Origin: Microcoleus sp036705565
GTDB taxonomy: Bacteria; Cyanobacteriota; Cyanobacteriia; Cyanobacteriales; Microcoleaceae
Direction: 5' to 3' (one strand)
Length of the DNA: 64,000 bases
Assembly (NCBI GenBank): GCA_036705565.1
Contig: JAUBUY010000006.1
Shown here: positions 51,118-59,900 of the stretch, one piece after another
Numbering within the stretch: the first letter of the stretch is position 1
Layout: each line of letters begins with the position of its first letter
Notes under the pieces: model-generated
Database searches by the model: none
What the model was told of the DNA's origin: nothing
The model's input: the letters and a program-made list of their open reading frames with translations, nothing else
Translations under genes and position numbers: made by a program

Positions 51118-52095
51118 TCAGCGAAACAAGCTAGAAAGTTCTATAACTTTGGTTTGCAGGGTTGAGATTTCTTCCCGGCCCCGCTTTAAAGAAGCTTCTA
51201 AGTCTAGCAGCAAGGGCAAACTTTTTTGCAGTTTTTCTAAGCTGGCGTTCTTGACTTCTTGACGAAAATAGTATACTCGTTTCGGATTGCCTAGTTCTAG
51301 AGCTTGAGCAATTTTATCATCGCGATCGCCCGCTTGGATCATCGCCTTTACCCACAGCCAAATCCGAAACTTACCAGTCAAGCCAGCCACAATCCTCAAA
51401 CCAGGCTCGCTGCGGCCAGTTAAGCCTGCCAATAAATCCAAAGCGGCGGAGGTATTGCCCTCGCGAATCGCATCGGCTAGCTGGAAGGTATTCTGGGCGT
51501 GACAGTGTACCAGTGCCGCAACTTCTTCCGGGTTCAGAGGTTGGCTGCGGTTGCCCGCAAACAGCAGCAATTTTTCGAGTTCGCTGTATAGCTGTCTAGT
51601 ATCGCTGCCAATGGATTCGGCCAAAAGTTCGATCGCTGTGGCGGTCAATTTTACGTTCATTTCGCCTGCGACTTGGCGCACCCGCTGGGCTAATTCTTTG
51701 TCATTCCAAGGCGGAATCGGTGAAAATTCCCGCACTTGGGCGGACTTGAAGAGTAACTTGGTAGATTTGAGCCGGCTGTCGGGTTTTTTGACGGATGTCA
51801 GCAGCAGCACGGTGGTAGGGGGAATCACCGGCAGCGTCCGTTCAAATTGCGCTAACAGTTCAGGAGAGCACTGCTGCGTTACAGTCGTATTTGCCAGCCA
51901 GACAAAACGGCTGCCGGTACCGAAGGGGGGCGTTAAGGCTCGATCGAGCCCTTCGACCACAGCGTCGGCCCGATCGGCAATAATCTTGTCATAGTTAAAA
52001 CTAGCCCAGTTGGGGTCGAGGACTGTTTGGCGCAAACTGGTCACAGCCTGGGCCATCGCAAAGTCGTCTTCCCCCCAAAACAGGTAAATTTGCAT
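51118..52095 (-). CDS. holA: DNA polymerase III delta subunit
   Basis: HolA opens the beta clamp as part of the clamp loader. This 325-residue protein begins MQIYLFWGEDDFAMAQAVTS, has the ATPase-like fold without P-loop, and shows family blocks (VDFR-like RFVWLANTTVTQQCSPELLA, LTATAIELLAESIGSDTRQL, LPLLLDLEASLKRGREEIST). The normal length is about 330-345. It stands alone and faces the 2H phosphoesterase gene divergently. Confidence 0.9.
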   Translation of the reverse strand: MQIYLFWGEDDFAMAQAVTSLRQTVLDPNWASFNYDKIIADRADAVVEGLDRALTPPFGTGSRFVWLANTTVTQQCSPELLAQFERTLPVIPPTTVLLLTSVKKPDSRLKSTKLLFKSAQVREFSPIPPWNDKELAQRVRQVAGEMNVKLTATAIELLAESIGSDTRQLYSELEKLLLFAGNRSQPLNPEEVAALVHCHAQNTFQLADAIREGNTSAALDLLAGLTGRSEPGLRIVAGLTGKFRIWLWVKAMIQAGDRDDKIAQALELGNPKRVYYFRQEVKNASLEKLQKSLPLLLDLEASLKRGREEISTLQTKVIELSSLFR

Positions 52096-52229
52096 AAAGA
52101 ACGCTCAGTAGCCCAAAAAATCACAGTTGCACGTTCCGCAAGTCCAACATATCCTGAATAGGACTGTTGGAAGCCCGCACCATAATATAAAATTTGGTGT
52201 GGGAGTTTGTCACCGCGAGGAAATCAAGA

Positions 52230-53012
52230 TTGGATGATACTTATCAAGCTTACGTAAATCGGGTGGCGCGAATGACGCTGCTGGACTCCTACAAGTCCCA
52301 GGTGGAACACATTCAGGAATCTCCAAAATTTAAGCCCGACGAAACTGGCCGCAGAGATCCTGTACCTTTTCCAGGTTATTCGGTGATTACGCCCCCTGCG
52401 GGGGAAGATGCGGAAAATGCTGCATTTTATAGTAATTTGCACTCGAGCCAACAACGGCTATTGCAGGAAATAGCGGAGGGTTCGCTCGTGGCACTGCCTC
52501 CTGATACCTTCCATTTAACCGTAGCCGATTTGATCTGGAGCAGCGCTTTTCGAGATGCCTCTGATAAAAATCCCGAATTTGAGGAGCAACTGCGCTCGCG
52601 CATGGCCGATCGTTTTGCCGCCTGCAAACCCTTGGCGGGCGGCGCTCCCATTCGCTGGATAGTGCTGGGGTTGATGGTGATGACTAGAGCTGTGGGTGTT
52701 TGTTTGGCACCGACGGACGAAAACTCTTACAAGCAAATTCTGGAGTTTCGCCGATCGATCTATCAAAATCCCGATTTAATGGCTTTGGGAATCGAACAGC
52801 AATATCATTTTACGGCCCACATTACTCTGGCTTATTTTGGGGACATCGGGCCGAACCTTGACCGCGATCGCTTGTGCGCTTTGCTGTCAGAGTTAAACGA
52901 GCAATGGCTGGACACGCCCCAAGAACTGTCCGTACACCGAGTGGAACTGCGGAAGTTTGACGACATGACCACCTATCTCCGGCAACCGGAATGGCCTGTT
53001 TTTGAGTTTTAA
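52230..53012 (+). CDS. DUF1868 (2H phosphoesterase-like) protein
   Basis: About 260 residues from a TTG at 52230 (DDTYQAYVNRVARMTLLDSY), chosen because GAGGAAA (52217-52223) precedes it; the frame is open to a TTG at 52194. Two HxT motifs, the mark of 2H (LigT-like) phosphoesterases, are visible: His in DTFHLTVAD (about residue 95) and His in HFTAHITLAYFG (about residue 205). Members act on cyclic or 2'-5' phosphodiesters of RNA or nucleotides. The true substrate is unknown. It is followed by purine-rich repeats. Confidence 0.78.
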   Translation: MDDTYQAYVNRVARMTLLDSYKSQVEHIQESPKFKPDETGRRDPVPFPGYSVITPPAGEDAENAAFYSNLHSSQQRLLQEIAEGSLVALPPDTFHLTVADLIWSSAFRDASDKNPEFEEQLRSRMADRFAACKPLAGGAPIRWIVLGLMVMTRAVGVCLAPTDENSYKQILEFRRSIYQNPDLMALGIEQQYHFTAHITLAYFGDIGPNLDRDRLCALLSELNEQWLDTPQELSVHRVELRKFDDMTTYLRQPEWPVFEF

Positions 53013-53013
53013 C

Positions 53014-53160
53014 GAAGGAAGAAGGAAGAGGGAAGAAGGAAGAGGGAAGAAGGAAGAAGGAAGAGGGAAGAAGGAAGAAGGAAGATTTTTTCCCATCTCC
53101 CACTCTTCCCATCTCCCACTCTTCCCATCTCCCACTCTTTCGCCCCCTCTCCCCCTCTCC
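53014..53160. repeat. GGAAGA purine array and CTCCCACTCTTCCCAT array
   Basis: About ten GGAAGAA/GGAAGAG units (53014-53086) are followed by CATCTCCCACTCTTCC units (about 53092-53140). The two strands are nearly complementary in composition, so a long hairpin is possible. Confidence 0.8.
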
Positions 53161-53192
53161 CCTGTGACAATAGTCAGGATATTGGCTATTAA

Positions 53193-53319
53193 GGGATCAG
53201 AATTAAATAAAATCCACTTTTCATGACTGTTGTGGGATGGGCCTAAGAGCCCGCCCAGAAAGGACGGGCTCTTAGGCCCATCCCACAAGAAAAAAGGGAA
53301 ATTATTTAATTGACGATCC
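53193..53319. mobile_element. MITE-like element, family 1 (divergent copy)
   Basis: The ends GGGATCAGAATTAAATA and, reverse complemented, GGATCGTCAATTAAATAA match the other copies, with TAA on both sides. It carries the same GTGGGATGGGCCTAAGAGCC hairpin (53230-53288). Confidence 0.75.
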
Positions 53320-53371
53320 TAAATGCTTTAATTATTTTTGTTTGACATTAAAGTCAAGGAAACAATTTATG

Positions 53372-53404
53372 AAAAACCAGGAAAAATCAGTAATTCTGGT
53401 TTTT
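53372..53404 (+). terminator. Terminator-like hairpin just before cbiET
   Basis: AAAAACCAG (53372-53380) pairs with CTGGTTTTT (53396-53404), followed by T-rich sequence. It lies 17 bases before the GTG of the cobalamin gene and could be an attenuator or the end of an upstream transcript. Confidence 0.4.
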
Positions 53405-53421
53405 TACTTTTTGCTTAAAAA

Positions 53422-54726
53422 GTGACAGTAAACGTTGTTGGTATAGGTTTAGATGGAGCTGCTGGGCTGAGCGAATCGGCGCGGCAGGTTGTAGAAATGG
53501 CCGCTCTGCTAATAGGGAGCGAGCGCCATTTGAGCTATTTTCCCCAGCACGACGGAGAGCGCTGGGCGTTGGAAGATTTGACCGAAGCAATTCTGGAAAT
53601 TCGGCGCTGGTGGGCGACCCAAGCCGAATTAGAGCCCTCTGCGGGGACGGTGGAACCCCGCGATCGACCGATCGTAATTTTAGTGGCCGGCGACCCGCTG
53701 TTCTACGGCTGGGGAAAGTTGTTAATTTCCCAATTGCCGGCAGAAAAATTGACTTTTCACCCCCATGTCAGTTCTGTGCAGTTGGCTTTTAACCGCTTGC
53801 AAATCCCTTGGCAAGATGCTCATTGTGTAGGCTCTCAAGGACGCTATTTTGAGGAGCTGACGGCGAAGCTGAAGCTCGGTGTGGAGAAGATTGCGGTGCT
53901 GGCGGACGAAGCTCATACTCCGGCTTTACTGGCAAGTTTGGTGAAAGCTCTAGATTTGCCGACACGCTACAAGTTTTGGGTTTGCGAAAATTTGGGGGCT
54001 GCCGAGGAACGGGTAAGCCCCAAGTCTCTGGAAGCTTTGCTGGGAGAGTCTTTTGCACCGCTGAGCGTGGTGGTGATGCTGCGGGAACCCCCGCCGGGGA
54101 CGGAACCTTTGGATTTGGAAAAGTTGCCTTTGTTGGGAATACCGGATGCAGCTTTTATCGGTTGTGGAGATAAGCCGGGTTTGACGGTTGAACGGGAAGT
54201 GCGGGTGTTGGTTTTGGCACAATTGGCTTTGCAACCGGGACAAGTTGTCTGGGATGTGGGTGCTGGTAACGGTTCTGTGTCGATCGAGATTGCTCGTTTA
54301 TTCCCGCAGTCTGAGGTGTACGCGATCGAAAAAACGGTTTCTGGTACTTCTGCGATCGAGTTCAACTATGGCCGTTTTGGGCTGCAAAATGTGTTCTCGA
54401 TTCACGGAACTGCCCCGGAAATCTTGCACCGCTTGCGTCCTCCGCACCGGATCTTTATTGGCGGTAGTGGCGGAGGGTTGACTAAAATTTTGGGCGTTTG
54501 CGCGCTGCGGCTGCTTCCTGGAGGCTCGATCGTGCTGGCTTTGGATGCTTTTGAGGATATTGCTACTGTTTTGAGCTGGATTGGCGATCGGGTGCGTCGG
54601 GAACCGCACTGGAGTTACCGAATCGTGCAAGTGCAGTTATCGCGTTCTGTGGCTGGGGGGAATTCAACTCGTTTTGATGCGTTGCGGCCTGTTTCGATTG
54701 TGACGATCGATCGACACTTGAATTAA
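53422..54726 (+). CDS. cobL: Precorrin-6Y C5,15-methyltransferase (decarboxylating), CbiE-CbiT fusion
   Basis: This fused enzyme methylates the corrin ring at C5 and C15 and removes the acetate carboxyl at C12, in cobalamin (pseudocobalamin) synthesis. 434 residues from a GTG at 53422. The N-terminal half (1 to about 210) is CbiE with the SAM-binding VAGDPLFYGWGK loop; the C-terminal half (about 230-434) is CbiT with VWDVGAGNGSVSIEIARLFP and HRIFIGGSGGGLTKIL. The length is normal for CobL-type fusions. No other cobalamin gene is near. Confidence 0.95.
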   Translation: MTVNVVGIGLDGAAGLSESARQVVEMAALLIGSERHLSYFPQHDGERWALEDLTEAILEIRRWWATQAELEPSAGTVEPRDRPIVILVAGDPLFYGWGKLLISQLPAEKLTFHPHVSSVQLAFNRLQIPWQDAHCVGSQGRYFEELTAKLKLGVEKIAVLADEAHTPALLASLVKALDLPTRYKFWVCENLGAAEERVSPKSLEALLGESFAPLSVVVMLREPPPGTEPLDLEKLPLLGIPDAAFIGCGDKPGLTVEREVRVLVLAQLALQPGQVVWDVGAGNGSVSIEIARLFPQSEVYAIEKTVSGTSAIEFNYGRFGLQNVFSIHGTAPEILHRLRPPHRIFIGGSGGGLTKILGVCALRLLPGGSIVLALDAFEDIATVLSWIGDRVRREPHWSYRIVQVQLSRSVAGGNSTRFDALRPVSIVTIDRHLN

Positions 54727-55097
54727 TCTGAAATCTGTGATATTCGCGCTTCATCGTCGGGCGTACAATCGAGTCAACATTCAACACTCAACCATCATTC
54801 AGTTTTGCGACCCCGAATCAACAATTAACAGTCATGAGGAGTGAAAACCGCAATTGATATAATATCCTGTCCGGTCGAGCGATCGGGATTTTTGTAAGGG
54901 CGGGTTCACCAACAATACCTGCCAATAATGGACAATCTCAAAAACCCGCCCCGACCGGGATATTATGGTTTATCGATCGGACACGATCTAACTCTAACTT
55001 TTGGGTCTACGCAGAACACAGAGCATCCTTTGGTTAGCGGAGAATCTCCAAGCGGTGCAACAATGATTTTAGAACTCAAATAATTAATTTAACACCT
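54727..55097. repeat. Promoter gap with a palindromic element ahead of the CHAT cassette
   Basis: 54859-54877 (ATAATATCCTGTCCGGTCG) and 54952-54966 (CGACCGGGATATTAT) form inverted ends around a GGGCGGGTT / AACCCGCCC stem (54898-54906 and 54943-54951). The inner stem is shared with 25841-25894. The remaining sequence (54967-55097) probably carries the cassette promoter. Confidence 0.6.
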
Positions 55098-55796
55098 ATG
55101 GATCAACTGCTGCGCCAACTAATTGAGGAGGTATGCGAGTATCCCCAAAACAGCTCCCAAAGGCGCAAAGCGATGAACCGATTGCTCGCCGAACTGCAGG
55201 AACTTCCCGGACTACTGCGATCTGCACATCCCGATTATTTAGACGCCTTAAATAAAACCTGGGTATGGGTGAACAAAAGCATTTGCTCGAACTTCAAGCT
55301 TAGCGATCCGAATGTGTCAAGACGACTGCGACAATGGATAAATAGTTACCTAGAGTGGCGCATTAAGGATTTGAATTTACCTTCTCAACCGCCCACCTAC
55401 AGTTTAGATGCCCTCATAGGAGGCTCAGATACTACAACCGCGTTGCTGGATGTGCTTTCAGAAACAAGTTTTTCCCCTCCTACCCGCAGTGGTTTGGATG
55501 GCTATATCGCACTTTTAGAGCAAGAAAATTATCAGAATATTATTCAACAGCTAGAACAATACGTCCAAGAAGACCCCGATGGGAAATTTCGATCCTGTCA
55601 TCCTAAAAATCATCCAGAGTGTAACTGTCAAGTGATCACATTAAAGGTGCTGTTTAAAACCACGCCTGACAAGTTTACTGCGATCGCCAAAGAATTTAAC
55701 ATCAACTACCAAACTCTAAAATCACACTGGGAAAGGAACTGTCGCCCCTTGCTCCAAGCGATCGCATTAGAGCTAGGATACACAAGAGAAGATTAA
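55098..55796 (+). CDS. Sigma-70-like helix-turn-helix regulator
   Basis: 232 residues. The N-terminal part (MDQLLRQLIEEVCEYPQNSS, QRRKAMNRLLAELQELPGLL, YLDALNKTWVWVNKSICSNF) resembles the sigma-70-like proteins that precede DUF1822 genes in cyanobacteria. The C-terminus (about 190-230: DKFTAIAKEFNINYQTLKSH) is a sigma region 4-like helix-turn-helix. It probably drives or tunes the cassette promoter (inference). It is the first gene of a tightly packed group: the DUF1822 gene starts three bases after its stop. Confidence 0.72.
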   Translation: MDQLLRQLIEEVCEYPQNSSQRRKAMNRLLAELQELPGLLRSAHPDYLDALNKTWVWVNKSICSNFKLSDPNVSRRLRQWINSYLEWRIKDLNLPSQPPTYSLDALIGGSDTTTALLDVLSETSFSPPTRSGLDGYIALLEQENYQNIIQQLEQYVQEDPDGKFRSCHPKNHPECNCQVITLKVLFKTTPDKFTAIAKEFNINYQTLKSHWERNCRPLLQAIALELGYTRED

Positions 55797-55799
55797 ATT

Positions 55800-56642
55800 A
55801 TGCAAAGCACAAACCCAACGCTATTGACAGTTCCACTAGGTACTGATGCTCACCGCACCGCTCGAAAATTTGCTGCCGAAACTCTGCAACTCGCTCCTGA
55901 ATTGACAAAGCATGAGGCTGCCAAACGAGTTTATGTGAATACTTTAGCAGTTTATGTTGTCTATAGTTACCTCAAATGGCAAGCCTACGAACCCGATTTA
56001 ATTCAAGGCGATAGTTGGCATCCAGTCGTCCGTGCCCAGTGGGATATTGCTGATTTAGTGTTACCAGGGATGGGTAAATTAGAATGCCGCCCGGTTTGGT
56101 TGGGAGAAAGTGCGATCGTAGTTCCACCAGCAGCCATAGAAGACAGAATCGGCTATGTAATAGTGGAATTTGGGGAAAAATTAGACTCAGGAAAACTGCT
56201 AGGATTTACCCCATCACTGGATAATTCTCCATTGCCAAGCCAGATCCAGATTGCCCAACTCCAAAACTTAGATGCTCTGATCGATCATCTCTATCGTCTG
56301 GAATTAGGAAATCAGTTTTTGAGAAGTGACGATCCAGTAGCCGTAGAAGTGCGACAACTCTTAGAAACACAAAACTTTTCAGAAATTATCGCTCAATTAG
56401 AGCGCATTTACCGAACTACTAAACCCATTAAATGGCGGTATGCAGGAGCAGATGTATTAGTCGCTAGTATTCCTATTAATCCTGATTATCAAAAAGTTGA
56501 TTATTCTCCTGAACAACAGGCTTTTATTGGAGAAATTGGTCGAGAAGAAAAAGTTATCTCCGCAGATTTACACCGCCAACAATTAGCCCAAAAACTGCTA
56601 AATAAACTAGCAGAAGTTTGGGAAATTGAAACAAAAAATTAA
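55800..56642 (+). CDS. DUF1822-family protein
   Basis: 280 residues. DUF1822 is a cyanobacterial family of unknown function. Its opening (PLGTDAHRTARKFAAETLQL, KRVYVNTLAVYVVYSYLKWQ) and Y-L-K-W-Q-x-Y-E-P-D segment are typical. The middle part (ADLVLPGMGKLECRPVWLGE, IGYVIVEFGEKLDSGKLLGF) is beta-rich and the end is helical. No catalytic motif, signal peptide or membrane helix is seen. It lies between the sigma-like regulator (three-base gap) and the TPR-CHAT gene (300-base gap), suggesting it works in the same pathway. Confidence 0.85.
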   Translation: MQSTNPTLLTVPLGTDAHRTARKFAAETLQLAPELTKHEAAKRVYVNTLAVYVVYSYLKWQAYEPDLIQGDSWHPVVRAQWDIADLVLPGMGKLECRPVWLGESAIVVPPAAIEDRIGYVIVEFGEKLDSGKLLGFTPSLDNSPLPSQIQIAQLQNLDALIDHLYRLELGNQFLRSDDPVAVEVRQLLETQNFSEIIAQLERIYRTTKPIKWRYAGADVLVASIPINPDYQKVDYSPEQQAFIGEIGREEKVISADLHRQQLAQKLLNKLAEVWEIETKN

Positions 56643-56942
56643 ATATTTGTTTTTTTCCAAAAACTGAGAACCTCCCATTTTGTAAAAAGCGTTTTTTAGG
56701 AATGCGAGTATCATGCTCGCTTGCCTATATATTTGTAACGATACAGATACTTGCACTCCTGTGATATCAAATCCCCTACCATCGGAATTAATATTACCCA
56801 CAGCTTTAGACACGGCGCAGTGCCCCGTGTCCCGAAAATTAATCCGGGTAGGGAAACGGGACTGCCGTCTCCTATATATCATGTCTGAGTGCAACCGGAA
56901 TTGATATGAAGCCAAAACTGATATTAACCCAAAAAAGGTAAC
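56643..56942. other. 300-base gap before the TPR-CHAT gene
   Basis: A GCAACCGGAATTGATAT piece (about 56892) is the inverse of one near 19700. The sequence contains an inexact hairpin around 56640-56700. A separate promoter for the CHAT gene is possible here. No gene is seen. Confidence 0.4.
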
Positions 56943-59900
56943 ATGAAAGAACAGCTAAACTCTGCTTATCGTCACCTAATTGAAATGCTACGTACCTGTC
57001 CAGAAGGTGAAGAACGAGATATTTTGGATGACTATTCAGACATCCTTAATGAAGGTTTATTAGAGGTGATAGAGGAGGTAGCAGACGAGTTATTAGTTGA
57101 GGAAAATGAAGAGGGATCTGACTGGCTGCGGAGTGCTGCGACGATGATAAAAGACTTGATTAAAATTCGGTCTGAATTAGCTAATTCTGAAGACTTGTTA
57201 AATTTTTTCCTAGAAGTTTTGGCAGCAATCGAAGCAAGTGAAGGAGATGCAGAAGTTGTATATCCTATTTTAGAGAAAAATTTAGATAAATTAGATGATA
57301 ATTTTGATTGGTTTTTGCGAAGTTGGGCAACTGATGTTTTAATGAAATTAGAGTCTGAAGAAGCTTACGATATAGCCACTGTAATTGGCACTTTTAGTAG
57401 TCTTATTCAAGAATTTACTCTGGGCGATTGTGTAAACAATATTGAAATTGCGATCGCGGGATATCAACAAGTAGCGACGGTGCTCAATCGGGAAGATTAC
57501 CAGGAGGATTGGTTGATTACTCAAAACCATTTGGGGTTTGCTTATCAAAATCGCCTTGCTGGGAACCGTAGCAGGAATTTAGAAATGGCAATTGAGTGTT
57601 ATGAATTAGCTTTACAATGTTGTAATGATACCGATGAACCGGAATTATGGAGTTTGATTCAACATCGCTTAGGTTTAGTTTATTTTGACAGAGTTGAAGG
57701 TGATTCAGAAGAAAATCTGGAGAGGGCGATCGCTGCTTTTGAATTAGCATTAAAAGTGTGGAATTGTCAAGAGTCTCTCTTAAAATGGGCGGAAATTCAG
57801 CATGATTTAGGTTTGGCTTATCTCCACCGTGTCAAGGGAAATGAATCGGAAAATATAGAACTAGGAATTAAATATTATCAAGCTGCTTTGGCTGTTTATC
57901 CAAAAGAGGATAATCCTACAGATTGGGCAAGAATTCAAAATAATTTGGGTCTAGCTTATTATAATCGTATTCAAGGGCAAAAATTAGATAACCTTGAAAG
58001 GGCGATCGCCACTTTTCACAATGCCTTACAAGTCCGTACTTATACTGATTATCCCATACAGTGGGCAGAAACTCAAGAGAGCTTAGGTAATGCTTATATT
58101 ACAATTGAAGAGAATCGAGACGACAATCTCCAAAAAGCAATTGAGTGTTATCAAGCAGCTTTAACTGTTTATAGTGCTGAAGAATTCCCGGAACAATCGA
58201 GTACGATCCAATTTTGTATGGGAGATGCTTACCGTCAAAAAATAGAAAATCCGGTTGATAATCTTGAGAAAGCGATTGAGTGTTATCAAACTGCTCTACA
58301 AATTTGTCAGAAAGAAGAGTTTCCTGAATTATGGGCGTTTATTCATAATGATTTAGGGGCGACATATCTCAGCAGATTCAAGGGAATTCAAGAACAGAAT
58401 ATAGAATTAGGTAGGAGTTTGATAGAGGCTACTTTACAAGTTTATAATCGTGAGGACTATCCCGACAATTGGGCGAACACTCAAAATAATTTAGGATTTT
58501 CCTATTACCTTTCTACAACGGGGAAATATTCGGATAACTTGGAACGGGCAATTGCATATTATGAATTAGGATTACAAGTGTATAATTCTGACACTTTTAC
58601 AGAAGTGTGGGGATTGATACAACTTAACTTAGGAGTTGCTTATTTAGAGAGACTAAAAGGAGATTTTTCCGAAAATATTGAAGCATCAATTGCTGCTTCT
58701 CAAAATGCATTAACTATTTACGATCCAGAGACTTATTTAGAAAATTGGTTGAAAATCCAGAATAATTTAGGGTATGGCTATCAAAATAGAGTTAAAGGAG
58801 AGCGAGTTGATAACCTTGAGAAAGCTCTCGGCTATTATAAAATTGCTTTAGATGCTTGCTGTTATAGTCAATTTCCTGAAATTTGGGGTTTGCTCAAAAA
58901 TAACTTAGGAACTTTTTATTTAAGAAATGCTCAAGGGAATCAAGCTGAAAATGTAGAAGAAGCTATTGTTCTTTATCTTACCTGTCTTGAATCTTATCAA
59001 AAAGCATTTAATCGTAAACAATGGTCGATGATTCAAAATAATCTAGGGATTGCTTACCTCAATCGCAAATATGGTAGCCGTCTCGAAAATATAGAATTAG
59101 CAATTGAAGCTTTTAATAATGCTTTGCAAGTTCGTAATTATGAAAATTATCCCGAACAGTGGGCGGAAACACAACAGCATTTAGGAGTTGCTCATAGTGA
59201 ACGAATTTATGGAGATTCTTTACAAAATTTAGAAAGTGCTATCAAATGTTATGAAAATGCTTTACTAATATATAATCGTTCAGATTTTCCTGAACAGTGG
59301 GCAATGCTGCAAAATAATATTGGTAGTGCTTATAGCGAACGTCGGCTAGGAGATGAGGATACTAACTTAGAAATAGCCATTAATTACTATCAAATGGCTT
59401 TGCAAGTAAATACCCGTCAAATTAACCCTGAAAATTGGGCAATGATCCAAAATAATTTAGGAAATGCCTATAGGAGGCGCACTATTCAAAATGAAGTGGA
59501 AAATTTAGAAATGGCGATTTTTTACTATAAGTCAGCTTTGGAAGTTTATACTCAGAAAGATTTTCCTGAAGATTGGGCTATGGTGCAATTAAACTTAGGT
59601 TATGCTTATAGCGATCGCACTCAAGGAAGTTTTGACGAAAATATAAAACTGGCGAGGGACTATTACCAAGCTGCTTTAGAAGTTTATACTCTCAAAGATT
59701 TTCCTGAAAATTGGGCAACTGTACACAATAATTTAGGTTATCTCTACCACAATTTAGAAGAGTTTACCGAAGCAATGCAATACTTTAAGTTAGCATTAAA
59801 AGTCAGAACTCCTCAAGCTTTCCCCCAACTTTGTCTGATTTCGGGACAAGTTTTAGGTCAAATTGCCTTCAAATTAGGACTATGGAGAGAAGCTATTGAA

